The translations under genes and the position numbers were made by a program. From Pseudomonas sp. MF4836 (GTDB lineage Bacteria > Pseudomonadota > Gammaproteobacteria > Pseudomonadales > Pseudomonadaceae): 64,000 bases of DNA. How positions within the stretch are numbered: position 1 is the stretch's first letter; each line of letters starts with the position of its first letter. Location: NCBI RefSeq assembly GCF_002018875.1, contig NZ_MVOL01000008.1, positions 186,001 to 250,000 on the forward strand, in the 5' to 3' direction. The notes under the pieces were generated by a model. That model had not been told where the DNA came from. It did not search any database and saw nothing but the letters and a program-made list of their open reading frames with translations. Of the stretch, positions 35,555 through 44,094 are shown one piece after another.

Positions 35555-35564
35555 GCCCTCAGGC

Positions 35565-36485
35565 TCAGTAGCATCCTGATGATTCCCAGACCCGCTGCGC
35601 ACTGTGGTGCAGGATGCCGTGGCGTCGGGCCAGGGCCTGGCGGTCTTTGCTGTAGCCGCCGCCAATCACCCCGACCACCGGGATGTCGCGGCCCAGGCAA
35701 TGGCGCATGACACGCTCATCGCGCTCGGCGACCCCGGCGTCGGTCAGTTTCAGGTAGCCCAGGGCGTCGTCCTTGTGCACATCGACCCCGGCGTCGTACA
35801 GCACCAGGTCCGGTTGGTAGAGCGGCAGCAGGTAGTTGAGGGCGTCATCGACCACCTGCAGGTACTCGCCGTCGCCCATGCCCATGGCCAGGGGAATGTC
35901 CCAGTCGCTGGTGGCCTTGCGCGCCGGGAAGTTCTTTTCGCAGTGCAACGAGACGGTCACCGCGTCCGGGGTATGTTCGAGAATCCGAGCGGTGCCATCG
36001 CCCTGGTGCACGTCGCAATCAAAGATCAGAACCCGGCTGACCCGACCGGCCGCCAGCAGGTAATGGCTGATGATCGCCAGGTCGTTGAAGATGCAGAAAC
36101 CGGCCGGGTAGTCGTAATGGGCATGATGGGTGCCCCCGGCCAGGTGACAGGCCAGGCCATGTTCCAGGGCCCGCTCGGCCGCCAGCAGCGAGCCGCCGAC
36201 CGCGCGCACGGTACGTCGCGCCAGGGCTTCGTTCCAGGGCAGGCCCAGGCGCCGCTGGTCTTCCCGGGACAACTCGCCGCTCATATAGCGTTCGATATAG
36301 CCGGGGTCATGGGCCAGGGCCAGGATCTCTGGCGGGCAGAGCTGCGGGCGCAGCAGGTCGGCATCCCGGGTCAGGCCGCTGTCCACCAGGTGGTCGCGCA
36401 GCAGGCGAAATTTGTCCATGGGAAAGCGGTGTTCCGCAGGAAACTCGGGGCTGTAGTCATCGTGATAAATCAACGGCAATGGCAT
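35565..36485 (-). CDS. Histone deacetylase-family protein
   Basis: A 306-residue class II HDAC/acetylpolyamine amidohydrolase-like enzyme. Conserved zinc-site motifs: THHAHYDYPAGFCIFND, FDCDVHQGDGT (metal Asp-His pair) and YDAGVDVHKDDALG. The start at 36485 gives MPLPLIYHDDYSPEF, standard for the family; the longer open frame upstream is spurious. Bacterial members deacetylate small molecules such as acetylpolyamines or possibly protein lysines. It is divergent from a GNAT acetyltransferase gene, a suggestive acetylation/deacetylation pairing without further proof. Confidence 0.9.
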   Translation of the reverse strand: MPLPLIYHDDYSPEFPAEHRFPMDKFRLLRDHLVDSGLTRDADLLRPQLCPPEILALAHDPGYIERYMSGELSREDQRRLGLPWNEALARRTVRAVGGSLLAAERALEHGLACHLAGGTHHAHYDYPAGFCIFNDLAIISHYLLAAGRVSRVLIFDCDVHQGDGTARILEHTPDAVTVSLHCEKNFPARKATSDWDIPLAMGMGDGEYLQVVDDALNYLLPLYQPDLVLYDAGVDVHKDDALGYLKLTDAGVAERDERVMRHCLGRDIPVVGVIGGGYSKDRQALARRHGILHHSAQRVWESSGCY

Positions 36486-36561
36486 GGCAATTTCTGATAG
36501 GAACCCGTGAAGGATCCTACCAGCGATGTAGACTTGCTCCCATGGATTATGGAGGGCCCCG

Positions 36562-37131
36562 ATGGAGCCGATATTGCAACTGGAAAGCGCGCGGCTGTTG
36601 ATGCGCCAGTGGAGCGATGAAGATTTGCCGGCGTTTGCGGCAATGTGCGCCGACCCACAGGTCATGCGGTACTTCCCCGCGCCCTTGAGCCGACTGGAAA
36701 GTGCGGCATTGATCGGGCGAATACGCGGTCATTTTGCCGAACATGGCTTTGGTTTGTGGGCGCTGGAGCGCAAGGACAGCGGCGCCTTTATCGGCTTTAC
36801 CGGCTTGGGCGTAGTGGGTTTCGAAGCGCCCTTTACCCCGGCGGTGGAAATCGGCTGGCGCCTGGCCCGTGAACACTGGGGCCTGGGCTATGCCAGCGAA
36901 GCGGCCTGGACCGCTCTGCGCTGCGGTTTTGACCGCTTGTCGCTGAAAGAGGTGGTGGCGTTCACCACAGCCAGCAATCAGCCGTCGCAGAAAGTCATGC
37001 AAGCCATCGGCATGCACCATGCTCCAAGCGACGACTTCGAACATCCCGCGCTGGCCGGCGATCACCCGTTGCGCGCCCATGTGCTGTATCGCATCAACCG
37101 CGAACAATGGTTGGAAACCTTGCATGGATAG
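36562..37131 (+). CDS. GNAT acetyltransferase, RimJ/RimL-like
   Basis: A 189-residue GNAT-fold protein with the early LMRQWSDEDLPAFAAM segment and the acetyl-CoA region REHWGLGYASEAAWTAL (about residues 98-114), matching the RimJ/RimL branch. Such enzymes acetylate protein N-termini, antibiotics or small amines; no specificity is visible. GGAGG lies six bases before the ATG. Divergent from the HDAC-family gene. Confidence 0.88.
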   Translation: MEPILQLESARLLMRQWSDEDLPAFAAMCADPQVMRYFPAPLSRLESAALIGRIRGHFAEHGFGLWALERKDSGAFIGFTGLGVVGFEAPFTPAVEIGWRLAREHWGLGYASEAAWTALRCGFDRLSLKEVVAFTTASNQPSQKVMQAIGMHHAPSDDFEHPALAGDHPLRAHVLYRINREQWLETLHG

Positions 37132-37235
37132 GGCGGCAGGGCGTTTAGAATGTGCCGATTATCAGGATGCCCCCTGATTGAATTGCCCGCCGCAGCCAAG
37201 ACTGCGCGGTATTGCTCTGTGTGAGGAGATCCTGA

Positions 37236-38105
37236 ATGAGCCACGTGTTGGAAGATCTGGTCGACCTGTTGACCCTGGAACCGATCGAAGAAAACCTGTT
37301 TCGCGGTCGCAGCCAGGACCTGGGCTTCCGCCAGCTGTTCGGCGGCCAGGTGCTGGGCCAGTCCTTGTCCGCAGCCAGTCAGACCGTGGAAGAAGCACGC
37401 CATGTGCATTCCATGCACGGTTACTTCCTGCGCCCGGGCGATGCCGGTTTGCCGGTGGTCTACCAGGTGGACCGGGTGCGTGATGGCGGCAGCTTCAGTA
37501 CGCGCCGGGTGACCGCGATCCAGAAGGGCAACCCGATCTTCACCTGCAGCGCCTCCTTCCAGTACGACGAGCAGGGCTTCGAACACCAGAACCAGATGCC
37601 GCAAGTGGTGGGCCCGGAAAACCTGCCCTCGGAGCTGGAAATCACCCAGCAGCGCGCGCACCTGATTCCTGAGCACATGCGTGAAAAACTGCTGTGCCCG
37701 AAACCCATCGAAGTGCGCCCGGTCACCGAAAAAGACCCGTACAACCCGCAGCCGATGGACCCGGTGAAGTACGTGTGGTTCCGCGCCGACGGCGCCTTGG
37801 CCGATATCCCGGCCTTGCACAAGTACCTGCTGGCCTATGCCTCCGACTTCGGCCTGCTGACCACTTCGATGCTGCCCCACGGCAAATCGGTGTGGCAGAA
37901 GGACATGCAGGTCGCCAGCCTCGACCACGCGCTGTGGTTCCATGCTGATCTGCGCGCCGATGACTGGTTGCTGTACGCCATGGACAGCCCATGGGCCGGC
38001 AATTCCCGTGGTTTCTCCCGTGGCAGCGTGTTCAACCGCGCCGGGCAATTGGTGGCGTCGGTTACCCAGGAAGGTCTGATCCGTCATCGCAAGGACTGGG
38101 CATGA
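37236..38105 (+). CDS. tesB: Acyl-CoA thioesterase II TesB
   Basis: A 289-residue double hot-dog thioesterase of normal TesB length. The N-terminal RSQDLGFRQLFGGQVLGQ and C-terminal GNSRGFSRGSVFNRAGQL and VTQEGLIR segments carry the conserved Asp/Ser/Gln catalytic set (the Asp in RADDWLLY). It hydrolyses medium- to long-chain acyl-CoA. GAGGAGATCCTG precedes the ATG. Its TGA overlaps the ATG of the next gene (ATGA), so the two are coupled. Confidence 0.94.
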   Translation: MSHVLEDLVDLLTLEPIEENLFRGRSQDLGFRQLFGGQVLGQSLSAASQTVEEARHVHSMHGYFLRPGDAGLPVVYQVDRVRDGGSFSTRRVTAIQKGNPIFTCSASFQYDEQGFEHQNQMPQVVGPENLPSELEITQQRAHLIPEHMREKLLCPKPIEVRPVTEKDPYNPQPMDPVKYVWFRADGALADIPALHKYLLAYASDFGLLTTSMLPHGKSVWQKDMQVASLDHALWFHADLRADDWLLYAMDSPWAGNSRGFSRGSVFNRAGQLVASVTQEGLIRHRKDWA

Positions 38106-38689
38106 GCCTTTCGGACATACGCCATTGGGTGTTCGATATGGACGGCACCCTGACGATTGCAGTGCTTGATTTCGCCGCCATTCGCCAGGCCCTGGATATC
38201 CCCCCGGAAGACGACATTCTGACCCATCTCGCGGCCTTGCCCGCCGCAGAAGCCGCGGCCAAACATGCCTGGCTGCTGGAGCATGAGCGTGAACTGGCCC
38301 TGGGCTCACGCCCGGCGCCGGGGGCGGTGGAGCTGGTGCGCGACCTGGCGCAGCGCGGCTATCGCCTGGGCATCCTGACCCGCAACGCGCGGGAGCTGGC
38401 CCATATCACCCTGGAGGCCATCGGTCTGGCGGACTGCTTTGCCATCGACGACGTGCTGGGCCGCGATGATGCGCCGCCCAAACCGCACCCGGGTGGCTTG
38501 CTGAAGTTGGCCGAGGCCTGGGAGGTGACGCCCGGCGCCATGGTGATGGTGGGCGACTACCGCTTCGACCTCGACTGCGGCCGCGCCGCAGGCACGCGCA
38601 CGGTGTTGGTCAACCTGCCGGAGAACCCATGGCCGGAGCTGGCGGATTGGCACGCGGCAGACTGCGGCGCGTTGCAGAAAATGATCTAG
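38102..38689 (+). CDS. HAD-superfamily hydrolase
   Basis: A 195-residue HAD phosphatase with motif I FDMDGTL (nucleophile Asp near residue 11), motif II LTRNA, the Lys in PKPHPGG and motif IV MVGDYRFDLDCG. Cap insertion is of the small helical (C1) type as in phosphoglycolate phosphatases. Coupled to tesB through a four-base overlap. The substrate is unknown. The ATG at 38102 is chosen over longer in-frame starts lying inside tesB. Confidence 0.88.
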   Translation: MSLSDIRHWVFDMDGTLTIAVLDFAAIRQALDIPPEDDILTHLAALPAAEAAAKHAWLLEHERELALGSRPAPGAVELVRDLAQRGYRLGILTRNARELAHITLEAIGLADCFAIDDVLGRDDAPPKPHPGGLLKLAEAWEVTPGAMVMVGDYRFDLDCGRAAGTRTVLVNLPENPWPELADWHAADCGALQKMI

Positions 38690-38702
38690 CGAGGGCGTTT
38701 GT

Positions 38703-38798
38703 TCCCTTGGAGCCGCTGCGGCCCGAGTCTTCGGCAGCGGCTACAGATGGCTTCTAGTGGCGAGGGAGCTTGCTCCCGCTGGGGCGCGTAGCGCCCCC
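38703..38798. repeat. REP-type intergenic repeats
   Basis: Two adjacent hairpins: AGCCGCTGC (38711-38719) with GCAGCGGCT (38734-38742), then the GAGGGAGCTTGCTCCC core (38762-38777) followed by GGGGCGC GTA GCGCCCC. The second is the widespread P. fluorescens-group REP element. Lies between the convergent HAD and hydrolase genes and could also act as a transcription barrier. Confidence 0.8.
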
Positions 38799-38815
38799 CA
38801 ATAAAGTCCGCCCCC

Positions 38816-39787
38816 TCAGCGGGCGAACAATGCCTTCTGCCCCTCAGGCGAGGTCAACATCCCATCTCCGTTGTGCCCCACCCCCGGCACCTCCACCAAC
38901 CGATGGCTCAACTGCGGGTGGCGCTGCTTGAGGTAGTCGAAATAGTTGTGCCCGCGAATCAGGCGATAGGCGCCCTGGGCCTCGGCTTCACAACTTTTAT
39001 CCAGTGCCGGATGGTTCGGATCGGTGTCCTGCTGGCCCAGCAGGTAGGTGATAGTGCGTGACACGTACGCCTGCTCCAACTGCTCCGCACTCTGACCCCG
39101 GGCGTAGTCCGGCAGCTGCTGCAGGCCGTATTTCCAGTTGTCGAAGCCCGGGCAATCGGCTGCATCGAACCGCACCGGCCGCTGCGGGCTGAAGTACGCA
39201 TAGGACGATGGGTTGGCCACCACAAAGCGCAGGCTGATGCCTTCGCGTTGCAGGGTCGGGTGATCGTGGCCGATCAGAGCGAAACGCTGCACCACTTGGC
39301 CACCGCCGGAATGGCCGGCGACCACGATTTCCTTCAGCGCCGGAAACAGCGTGTGGTTGCCCAGGTGTTTGATGATCTGGTCGAGGGCGCCATAGGAGCT
39401 GACCTGGCCCGGGCCGATGGATGCCTCGCCCGCCATCCAGTCGTTGCCCTTCCAGCGCAGTACCTGGCGGTCCAGGTGGTTGCGCTGCACGTCGGACTCA
39501 TTGAGAAACTGCGGCGCGATCACCAGGGTGTTCGCGCCTTGCCCGGCCTGGCTGGCGGCCTGTTCGGCGCTGTGCAGGTAGGTCTGGGCATTGCGCAGGC
39601 GGCCATGGACGATGATCAGTGCGCGCTGGATCTGCGGCAGCGGCTGTCGCCAATCCTGGCTCAGGCCCACGGCCAGCTCACCGCCGTCCAGCGCCAGGCG
39701 CTCGGGGCTGATGTCCTTGACCCCATGTTCCGCCGCCTGTGCGCTGGCACAGGCGATCCACAGCGCAACCAGCGTCAGCACGCGCAT
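38816..39787 (-). CDS. Secreted alpha/beta hydrolase
   Basis: A 323-residue protein with a clear N-terminal signal peptide (MRVLTLVALWIACASAQA, cleavage probably after AQA). The alpha/beta-hydrolase fold shows as IIVHGRLRNAQTY, the nucleophile elbow in AGHSGGG (Ser near residue 165) and the C-terminal His in VPGVGHNGDGM. The protein would be periplasmic or exported. I do not recognise a specific esterase or lipase subfamily. The start two bases after the metallopeptidase gene ends suggests co-transcription with it. Confidence 0.83.
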   Translation of the reverse strand: MRVLTLVALWIACASAQAAEHGVKDISPERLALDGGELAVGLSQDWRQPLPQIQRALIIVHGRLRNAQTYLHSAEQAASQAGQGANTLVIAPQFLNESDVQRNHLDRQVLRWKGNDWMAGEASIGPGQVSSYGALDQIIKHLGNHTLFPALKEIVVAGHSGGGQVVQRFALIGHDHPTLQREGISLRFVVANPSSYAYFSPQRPVRFDAADCPGFDNWKYGLQQLPDYARGQSAEQLEQAYVSRTITYLLGQQDTDPNHPALDKSCEAEAQGAYRLIRGHNYFDYLKQRHPQLSHRLVEVPGVGHNGDGMLTSPEGQKALFAR

Positions 39788-39789
39788 TT

Positions 39790-40677
39790 TTAAAGGCTCT
39801 TCGCGGCGAAGGTGTCGCACTGGCCGATCTGGCCCTGGCTGAAGCCGGTCTTGAACCAGCGCACGCGCTGCGCCGAGGTGCCGTGGGTGAAGGAGTCCGG
39901 CACCACACGCCCCTGACCTTGTTGCTGCAAACGGTCATCGCCGATGGCATTGGCGGCGTTCAGGGCTTCTTCGATATCCCCGGGCTCCAGCCAGTTCAGG
40001 CGTTTTTGCGCATGGTTGGCCCAGACTCCGGCCAGGCAGTCGGCTTGCAGTTCCTGGCGCACCAGCAGCCCGCCATCGCCCTGCATCTGCCGGCCTTGCT
40101 GGCGTGCAGCCTGGATCTTGGCCGAGACCCCGAGCAGGGTCTGCACGTGGTGCCCGACTTCGTGGGCGATTACATAGGCCTGGGCGAAGTCGCCGGCGGC
40201 GGAAAAGCGCTGGGACATTTCGCGGAAGAAGTCCATGTCCAGGTACACCTGCTGGTCGGCAGGGCAGTAGAAGGGGCCGGTGGCCGAGGTGGCGGCGCCG
40301 CAGGCGGAGTTCACCCGACCGCGGAACAGAATCAGTTTGGGTTGCTGGTACTGGCGCCCGGCCTCCTGGAAGATCTGGCCCCAGGTGTCTTCGGTGTCGC
40401 CGAGGATGGCGCGCACGAACTCGGCCTGTTGATCATTGGCCGGTGGTGCCTGGCGCGTCTGGGTCGTGGCCGGTGCCGATTGCTCCATCTGCCCGGTCAG
40501 TTGCCCGAGGATCTGCATCGGGTCCTGGCCGGTGATCCAGCCGATGCCGACGATCAGCAGGATGGCCGTCAGGCTCAGGCCCTTGCCGCCGCCGAAACGC
40601 ATGCCGCCGCCACCGCCACCGCTGTCATCACGAGCATCCACCACGTTGTCGCTGCGCCGCCCTTTTTTCCAAAGCAT
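39790..40677 (-). CDS. YpfJ-type neutral zinc metallopeptidase
   Basis: A 295-residue protein of the YpfJ/KPN_02809 family. The N-terminus MLWKKGRRSDNVVDARDD is followed by Gly-rich sequence, one membrane helix (about residues 36-54) and a C-terminal domain with the zinc motif HEVGHH in VIAHEVGHHVQTLLG. It ends with SFTHGTSAQRVRWFKTGF, also a family hallmark. It is predicted to face the periplasm. The start at 40677 is family-like; the open frame continues 36 residues upstream without support. No substrate is known. Confidence 0.9.
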   Translation of the reverse strand: MLWKKGRRSDNVVDARDDSGGGGGGMRFGGGKGLSLTAILLIVGIGWITGQDPMQILGQLTGQMEQSAPATTQTRQAPPANDQQAEFVRAILGDTEDTWGQIFQEAGRQYQQPKLILFRGRVNSACGAATSATGPFYCPADQQVYLDMDFFREMSQRFSAAGDFAQAYVIAHEVGHHVQTLLGVSAKIQAARQQGRQMQGDGGLLVRQELQADCLAGVWANHAQKRLNWLEPGDIEEALNAANAIGDDRLQQQGQGRVVPDSFTHGTSAQRVRWFKTGFSQGQIGQCDTFAAKSL

Positions 40678-40817
40678 GGGGTGAATCCTCGTTATCGTTG
40701 GCTGTGAGTGTTGCTGGTGAGTGGTGCCGACGCCAGTCCGGTCGTCAGGCATTTGCGCGCACGTTACCATTGCCCGCGGCCGCATCGCTGCTGTCCAGAC
40801 CTATTCGGGGCTCACTA

Positions 40818-41747
40818 TTGAACATCGATACCCGCATCAAATTCCGTCACCTGGTGTGTTTTCTTGAAATGGCTCGCCAGGGCAGCCTCGCGCGTGCCGC
40901 CGATGTGCTTGCCGTGAGCCAGCCGGCGATGTCGAAAACCCTCAAGGAGCTGGAGCAACTGCTCGATGCCAGCCTGTTCCTGCGCAGCAAGGCCGGGCTC
41001 AGCCTGACCGAGGCCGGCCGGGCCTTCCTGCGTTATGCCGGGCCTTCGGTGCAGGCTCTGCGCGAGGGTGTGGATACCCTGCGCGGCGGTGAATATGCCG
41101 CCGGGGTGGTGCGCCTCGGGGTGCTGTCGACCGCTGAAAGCCTGCTGCTGCCGGAAGTGGTGCGGCGCCTGCACCAGCGCCACTCGGCACTGGCGGTGAG
41201 TGTGGTCACCGGCCCCAGCGCCTACCTGTTGTCGCAGCTGCGGGTCGGGGATGTCGACCTGGTGGTGGGGCGCATGACCGAGAGCCCGGAGATCCAGGGC
41301 CTGAGCTTCGAGCACCTGTACAGCGAGTCGATGACCCTGGTGGCGCGCCCGGAGCATCCCTTGCTCGCTGGCCCCCTCGATCGCGACGCCGTGGAGCGCT
41401 TTCCCCTGGTGCTGCCGCTGGCGGGCACTACCATCCGCAAGTTCGCCGACAGCCTGTTTGTGCAGTGCGGCATCGGCCAATCCCGGCAGCGCCTGGAAAC
41501 CCTGTCGGTGACCTTGAGCCGGCGTTATGCGTTATCCACTGATGCGCTGTGGATCGCCCCGCTGGACGCGGTGCGCCTGGACCTGGCCAACGGCGAGTTG
41601 TGCGAGATCGACCTGGGGTTGCGCGAGCCCGGGGGCTCGGTGGGGATTTCGAGCAACGCCAGCCTGCCGCTGTCGCTGGCCGGGCAATGGTGCGTCGACG
41701 TTCTGCGGGAAGTGGGCAGCGCCTACCGCGCAGGGCTTTATCCATAA
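40818..41747 (+). CDS. pcaQ: LysR-family regulator PcaQ
   Basis: A 309-residue LysR regulator. The N-terminal winged helix-turn-helix (FLEMARQGSLARAADVLAVSQPAMSKTLKELE) precedes a LysR substrate domain. The opening NIDTRIKFRHLVCFL is typical of PcaQ, the activator of protocatechuate degradation genes, which responds to a pathway intermediate. The start is a TTG at 40818, since no ATG fits the family start. The stop overlaps a PcaQ-type palindrome, and pcaH follows on the same strand. Confidence 0.9.
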   Translation: MNIDTRIKFRHLVCFLEMARQGSLARAADVLAVSQPAMSKTLKELEQLLDASLFLRSKAGLSLTEAGRAFLRYAGPSVQALREGVDTLRGGEYAAGVVRLGVLSTAESLLLPEVVRRLHQRHSALAVSVVTGPSAYLLSQLRVGDVDLVVGRMTESPEIQGLSFEHLYSESMTLVARPEHPLLAGPLDRDAVERFPLVLPLAGTTIRKFADSLFVQCGIGQSRQRLETLSVTLSRRYALSTDALWIAPLDAVRLDLANGELCEIDLGLREPGGSVGISSNASLPLSLAGQWCVDVLREVGSAYRAGLYP

Positions 41748-41761
41748 CCATTTGGTTATGG
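41742..41761. promoter_or_regulatory. PcaQ operator
   Basis: Perfect 9-2-9 inverted repeat CCATAACCA TT TGGTTATGG. Its core ATAACC-N4-GGTTAT matches the palindromic site described for PcaQ in rhizobia (ATAACC-N4-GGTTAA). It overlaps the end of pcaQ and lies about 90 bases before pcaH, the right place to activate pcaHG. Confidence 0.85.
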
Positions 41762-41848
41762 TTGGCGGGCGGCTTTTCAATTTTCCGCTTCCTGTTGTTG
41801 GGTGAGACTGCGAAGGCAGCTCCATAAATCCAACAACAGGAGATCGAC

Positions 41849-42568
41849 ATGTCTGATGCAGACAGCAGTCGCTTCGTGATTCGCGACCGTAATTGGCACC
41901 CCAAGGCCTTGACCCCCGACTACAAGACGTCCGTCGCCCGCTCCCCGCGCCAGGCGCTGGTCAGCATCCCGCAATCGGTGAGTGAAACCAGTGGCCCGGA
42001 TTTCTCCCACCTCAAGACCGGCCGTTTCGACAACGACCTGCTGCTCAACTTCAACAACGGCGGCTTGCCGGTGGGCGAGCGCATCATCGTTTCCGGGCGG
42101 GTCTGCGATCAGTACGGCAAGCCGATCCCCCATACCCTGGTGGAGATGTGGCAGGCCAATGCCGGCGGCCGCTACCGGCACAAGAACGACCGCTACCTGG
42201 CGCCCCTGGACCCAAACTTCGGCGGCGTCGGCCGGGCCCTGACCGACCGTGACGGCTACTACAGCTTTCGCACCATCAAGCCCGGGCCGTACCCCTGGCG
42301 CAACGGCCCCAACGACTGGCGCCCGGCGCACATCCACTTCTCCATCAGCGGTCCGTCCATCGCCACGCGCCTGATCACCCAGTTGTATTTCGAAGGCGAT
42401 CCGTTGATCCCGCTGTGCCCGATCGTCAAGTCGATTGCCAACCCGGATGCGGTGCAGAGCCTGATCGCGCGCCTCGACATGGGCAACGCCAACCCCATGG
42501 ACTGCCTGGCCTATCGCTTCGACATCGTGTTGCGCGGCCAGCGCAAGACCCATTTCGAGAACTGCTGA
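41849..42568 (+). CDS. pcaH: Protocatechuate 3,4-dioxygenase beta subunit
   Basis: A 239-residue intradiol dioxygenase subunit. The N-terminal extension (ADSSRFVIRDRNWHPKA) and the iron-site region DRYLAPLDPNFGGVG, then GYYSFRTIKPGPYPW and RPAHIHFSI, supply the Tyr, Tyr, His, His ligands of the beta subunit. With PcaG it cleaves protocatechuate to 3-carboxy-cis,cis-muconate using non-haem Fe(III). The ribosome-binding site CAACAACAGGAG includes a CA-rich motif next to AGGAG. The stop is 11 bases before pcaG. Confidence 0.95.
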   Translation: MSDADSSRFVIRDRNWHPKALTPDYKTSVARSPRQALVSIPQSVSETSGPDFSHLKTGRFDNDLLLNFNNGGLPVGERIIVSGRVCDQYGKPIPHTLVEMWQANAGGRYRHKNDRYLAPLDPNFGGVGRALTDRDGYYSFRTIKPGPYPWRNGPNDWRPAHIHFSISGPSIATRLITQLYFEGDPLIPLCPIVKSIANPDAVQSLIARLDMGNANPMDCLAYRFDIVLRGQRKTHFENC

Positions 42569-42579
42569 GGAGCTTGCCC

Positions 42580-43185
42580 ATGCCTATCGAACTGCTGCCC
42601 GAAACCCCTTCGCAAACGGCCGGCCCTTATGTGCACATCGGCCTGGCCCTGGCCGCTGCCGGCAACCCGACCCGCAGCGATGAAATCTGGAACCAGATGG
42701 CCAAGCCTGACGCGGCCGGCGAACAGATCCTGCTGATCGGCCACGTCTACGACGGCAATGGCCATCTGGTGCGCGACTCGTTCCTGGAGTTCTGGCAAGC
42801 CAACCACGAGGGGGTCTATGACCCGGTCTTCGATTCGGAAAAAACCTTCAACAGCTTCGGGCGTACCGCCACCACCTTCGACGCCGGCGAGTGGACGCTG
42901 AACACCATCAAGCCAGGTGTGGTGCAGAACGCGGCGGGGGTGGCCATGGCGCCGCACATCAACCTGTCGCTGTTTGCCCGGGGCATCAACATCCACCTGC
43001 ACACCCGGCTGTACTTTGCCGACGAGTCGGAGGCCAACGCGCGCTGCCCGGTGCTGAACCTGATCGAACAGCCGCAACGTCGCGAAACCCTGCTGGCCCA
43101 TCCCTGCGAAGTCGACGGCCAACGCGCCTACCGCTTTGATATTCGCATCCAGGGTGAAGGCGAAACCGTGTTCTTCGACTTCTAG
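42580..43185 (+). CDS. pcaG: Protocatechuate 3,4-dioxygenase alpha subunit
   Basis: A 201-residue subunit of the same dioxygenase. MPIELLPETPSQTAGPYVHIGLAL is the usual PcaG start, and FARGINIHLHTRLYF lies where PcaH has its iron ligands. In the known enzyme the alpha subunit lacks a full metal site and shapes the active pocket of the heteromer. GAGGAGCTTGCCC precedes the ATG. The other protocatechuate genes (pcaB, pcaC, pcaD, pcaIJ) are not in the window. Confidence 0.95.
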   Translation: MPIELLPETPSQTAGPYVHIGLALAAAGNPTRSDEIWNQMAKPDAAGEQILLIGHVYDGNGHLVRDSFLEFWQANHEGVYDPVFDSEKTFNSFGRTATTFDAGEWTLNTIKPGVVQNAAGVAMAPHINLSLFARGINIHLHTRLYFADESEANARCPVLNLIEQPQRRETLLAHPCEVDGQRAYRFDIRIQGEGETVFFDF

Positions 43186-43194
43186 AAAGACCCC

Positions 43195-43220
43195 GGCGCC
43201 ATTGGACTGCCAATGGCGCC
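43195..43220. terminator. Hairpin between convergent pcaG and aldo/keto reductase genes
   Basis: Perfect stem GGCGCCATTGG (43195-43205) and CCAATGGCGCC (43210-43220) with loop ACTG. No T tract follows on the plus strand, so it may be a weak bidirectional terminator or an mRNA 3' end stabiliser. Confidence 0.5.
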
Positions 43221-43235
43221 TAATGCCCCCTCATT

Positions 43236-44084
43236 TCAACGATCAAACACGTCCCACTGTGGCGCGAAATCCGGGCTGACCTGGCGCTGGTCCTTCGGCA
43301 AGTCCGCAATCAACGCCCGATCCTCATCGTCCAACTGCACCTGCAAAGCCCCAAGATTGGCCAACTGGTTGGCCTGGCTGCGGGCTTTGGGAATGGCCGC
43401 GACGTTGTCCTGATCCAGCAACCACTTCAATGCCACCTGGGTCGGCAGCACCCCGTGTTTGGCGGCGATCTGCTGGATCTGCGGGATCTGCGAAACCTTG
43501 TTGCGGGCCAGCGGCGTATAGGCGGTCAGCACCATGTCGTGCTGGCGTGCATAGTCCAGCAAGCCGCTCTGGCCCAGCAGCACGTGGTACTCCACCTGGA
43601 TGGCCGACAACGGCGTACCCAGTTCTTCGACCGCCCGGCGCAGCAGCGCCAGCGGGAAGTTGGCCACGCCTATATGGCGGGCCAGGCCTTGTTCCTTGAA
43701 CGACGCCAGGGTTTCCAGGGTGCGTTGCAAGTCCATGTCGGGGGTTGGCCAGTGGATGTGGAACAGGTCGACGTAATCGGTCTGCAGCGCCTTGAGGCTG
43801 CGCTCCATGGAGTGGCGCATGGCATCGGGTTGCAGTTGGTCCCACCAGACCTTGGTGGTGACGTGGATCTGCTCCCGGGGCACGTCGGTGTTGCTCAGCG
43901 CCTGGCCGACCGCCTCTTCGTTGTTGTAGGCCTGGGCCGTGTCGATGTGCCGGTAACCGAGGCTCAACGCCTGTTCCACGGCGCGGGTGCATTCCTCGCC
44001 CAGCATCGGCCAGGTACCCAGGCCCAGCTTGGGCATGTGCAGGCCATGTTGGGTCAGGATGGGGCTGTTGGCTGAGTGCTGCAT
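43236..44084 (-). CDS. Aldo/keto reductase
   Basis: A 282-residue (beta/alpha)8 aldo/keto reductase. The tetrad is visible: Asp and Tyr in DTAQAYNNE (about residues 49-57), Lys in VTTKVWWD and His in HIHWPTP. It resembles the 2,5-diketo-D-gluconate reductase B/YeaE-type branch, NADPH-dependent enzymes for aldehydes and ketones. The start at 44084 is preferred over a 17-residue extension that would run into the next gene. It is co-transcribed behind the FAD dehydrogenase (10-base gap), so it may act on the same compound. Confidence 0.88.
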   Translation of the reverse strand: MQHSANSPILTQHGLHMPKLGLGTWPMLGEECTRAVEQALSLGYRHIDTAQAYNNEEAVGQALSNTDVPREQIHVTTKVWWDQLQPDAMRHSMERSLKALQTDYVDLFHIHWPTPDMDLQRTLETLASFKEQGLARHIGVANFPLALLRRAVEELGTPLSAIQVEYHVLLGQSGLLDYARQHDMVLTAYTPLARNKVSQIPQIQQIAAKHGVLPTQVALKWLLDQDNVAAIPKARSQANQLANLGALQVQLDDEDRALIADLPKDQRQVSPDFAPQWDVFDR

Positions 44085-44094
44085 GGTCGATCTC

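Larger units (their letters stand above)
34764..35564. other. Gene-free region between wbpA and the HDAC gene
   Basis: About 800 bases with no convincing gene on either strand. Short open frames here lack recognisable motifs and codon bias. It contains a G+C-moderate stretch (34.8-35.3 kb) that may be decayed sequence, and then two related 70-base repeats with DnaA-box cores listed separately. Confidence 0.6.
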
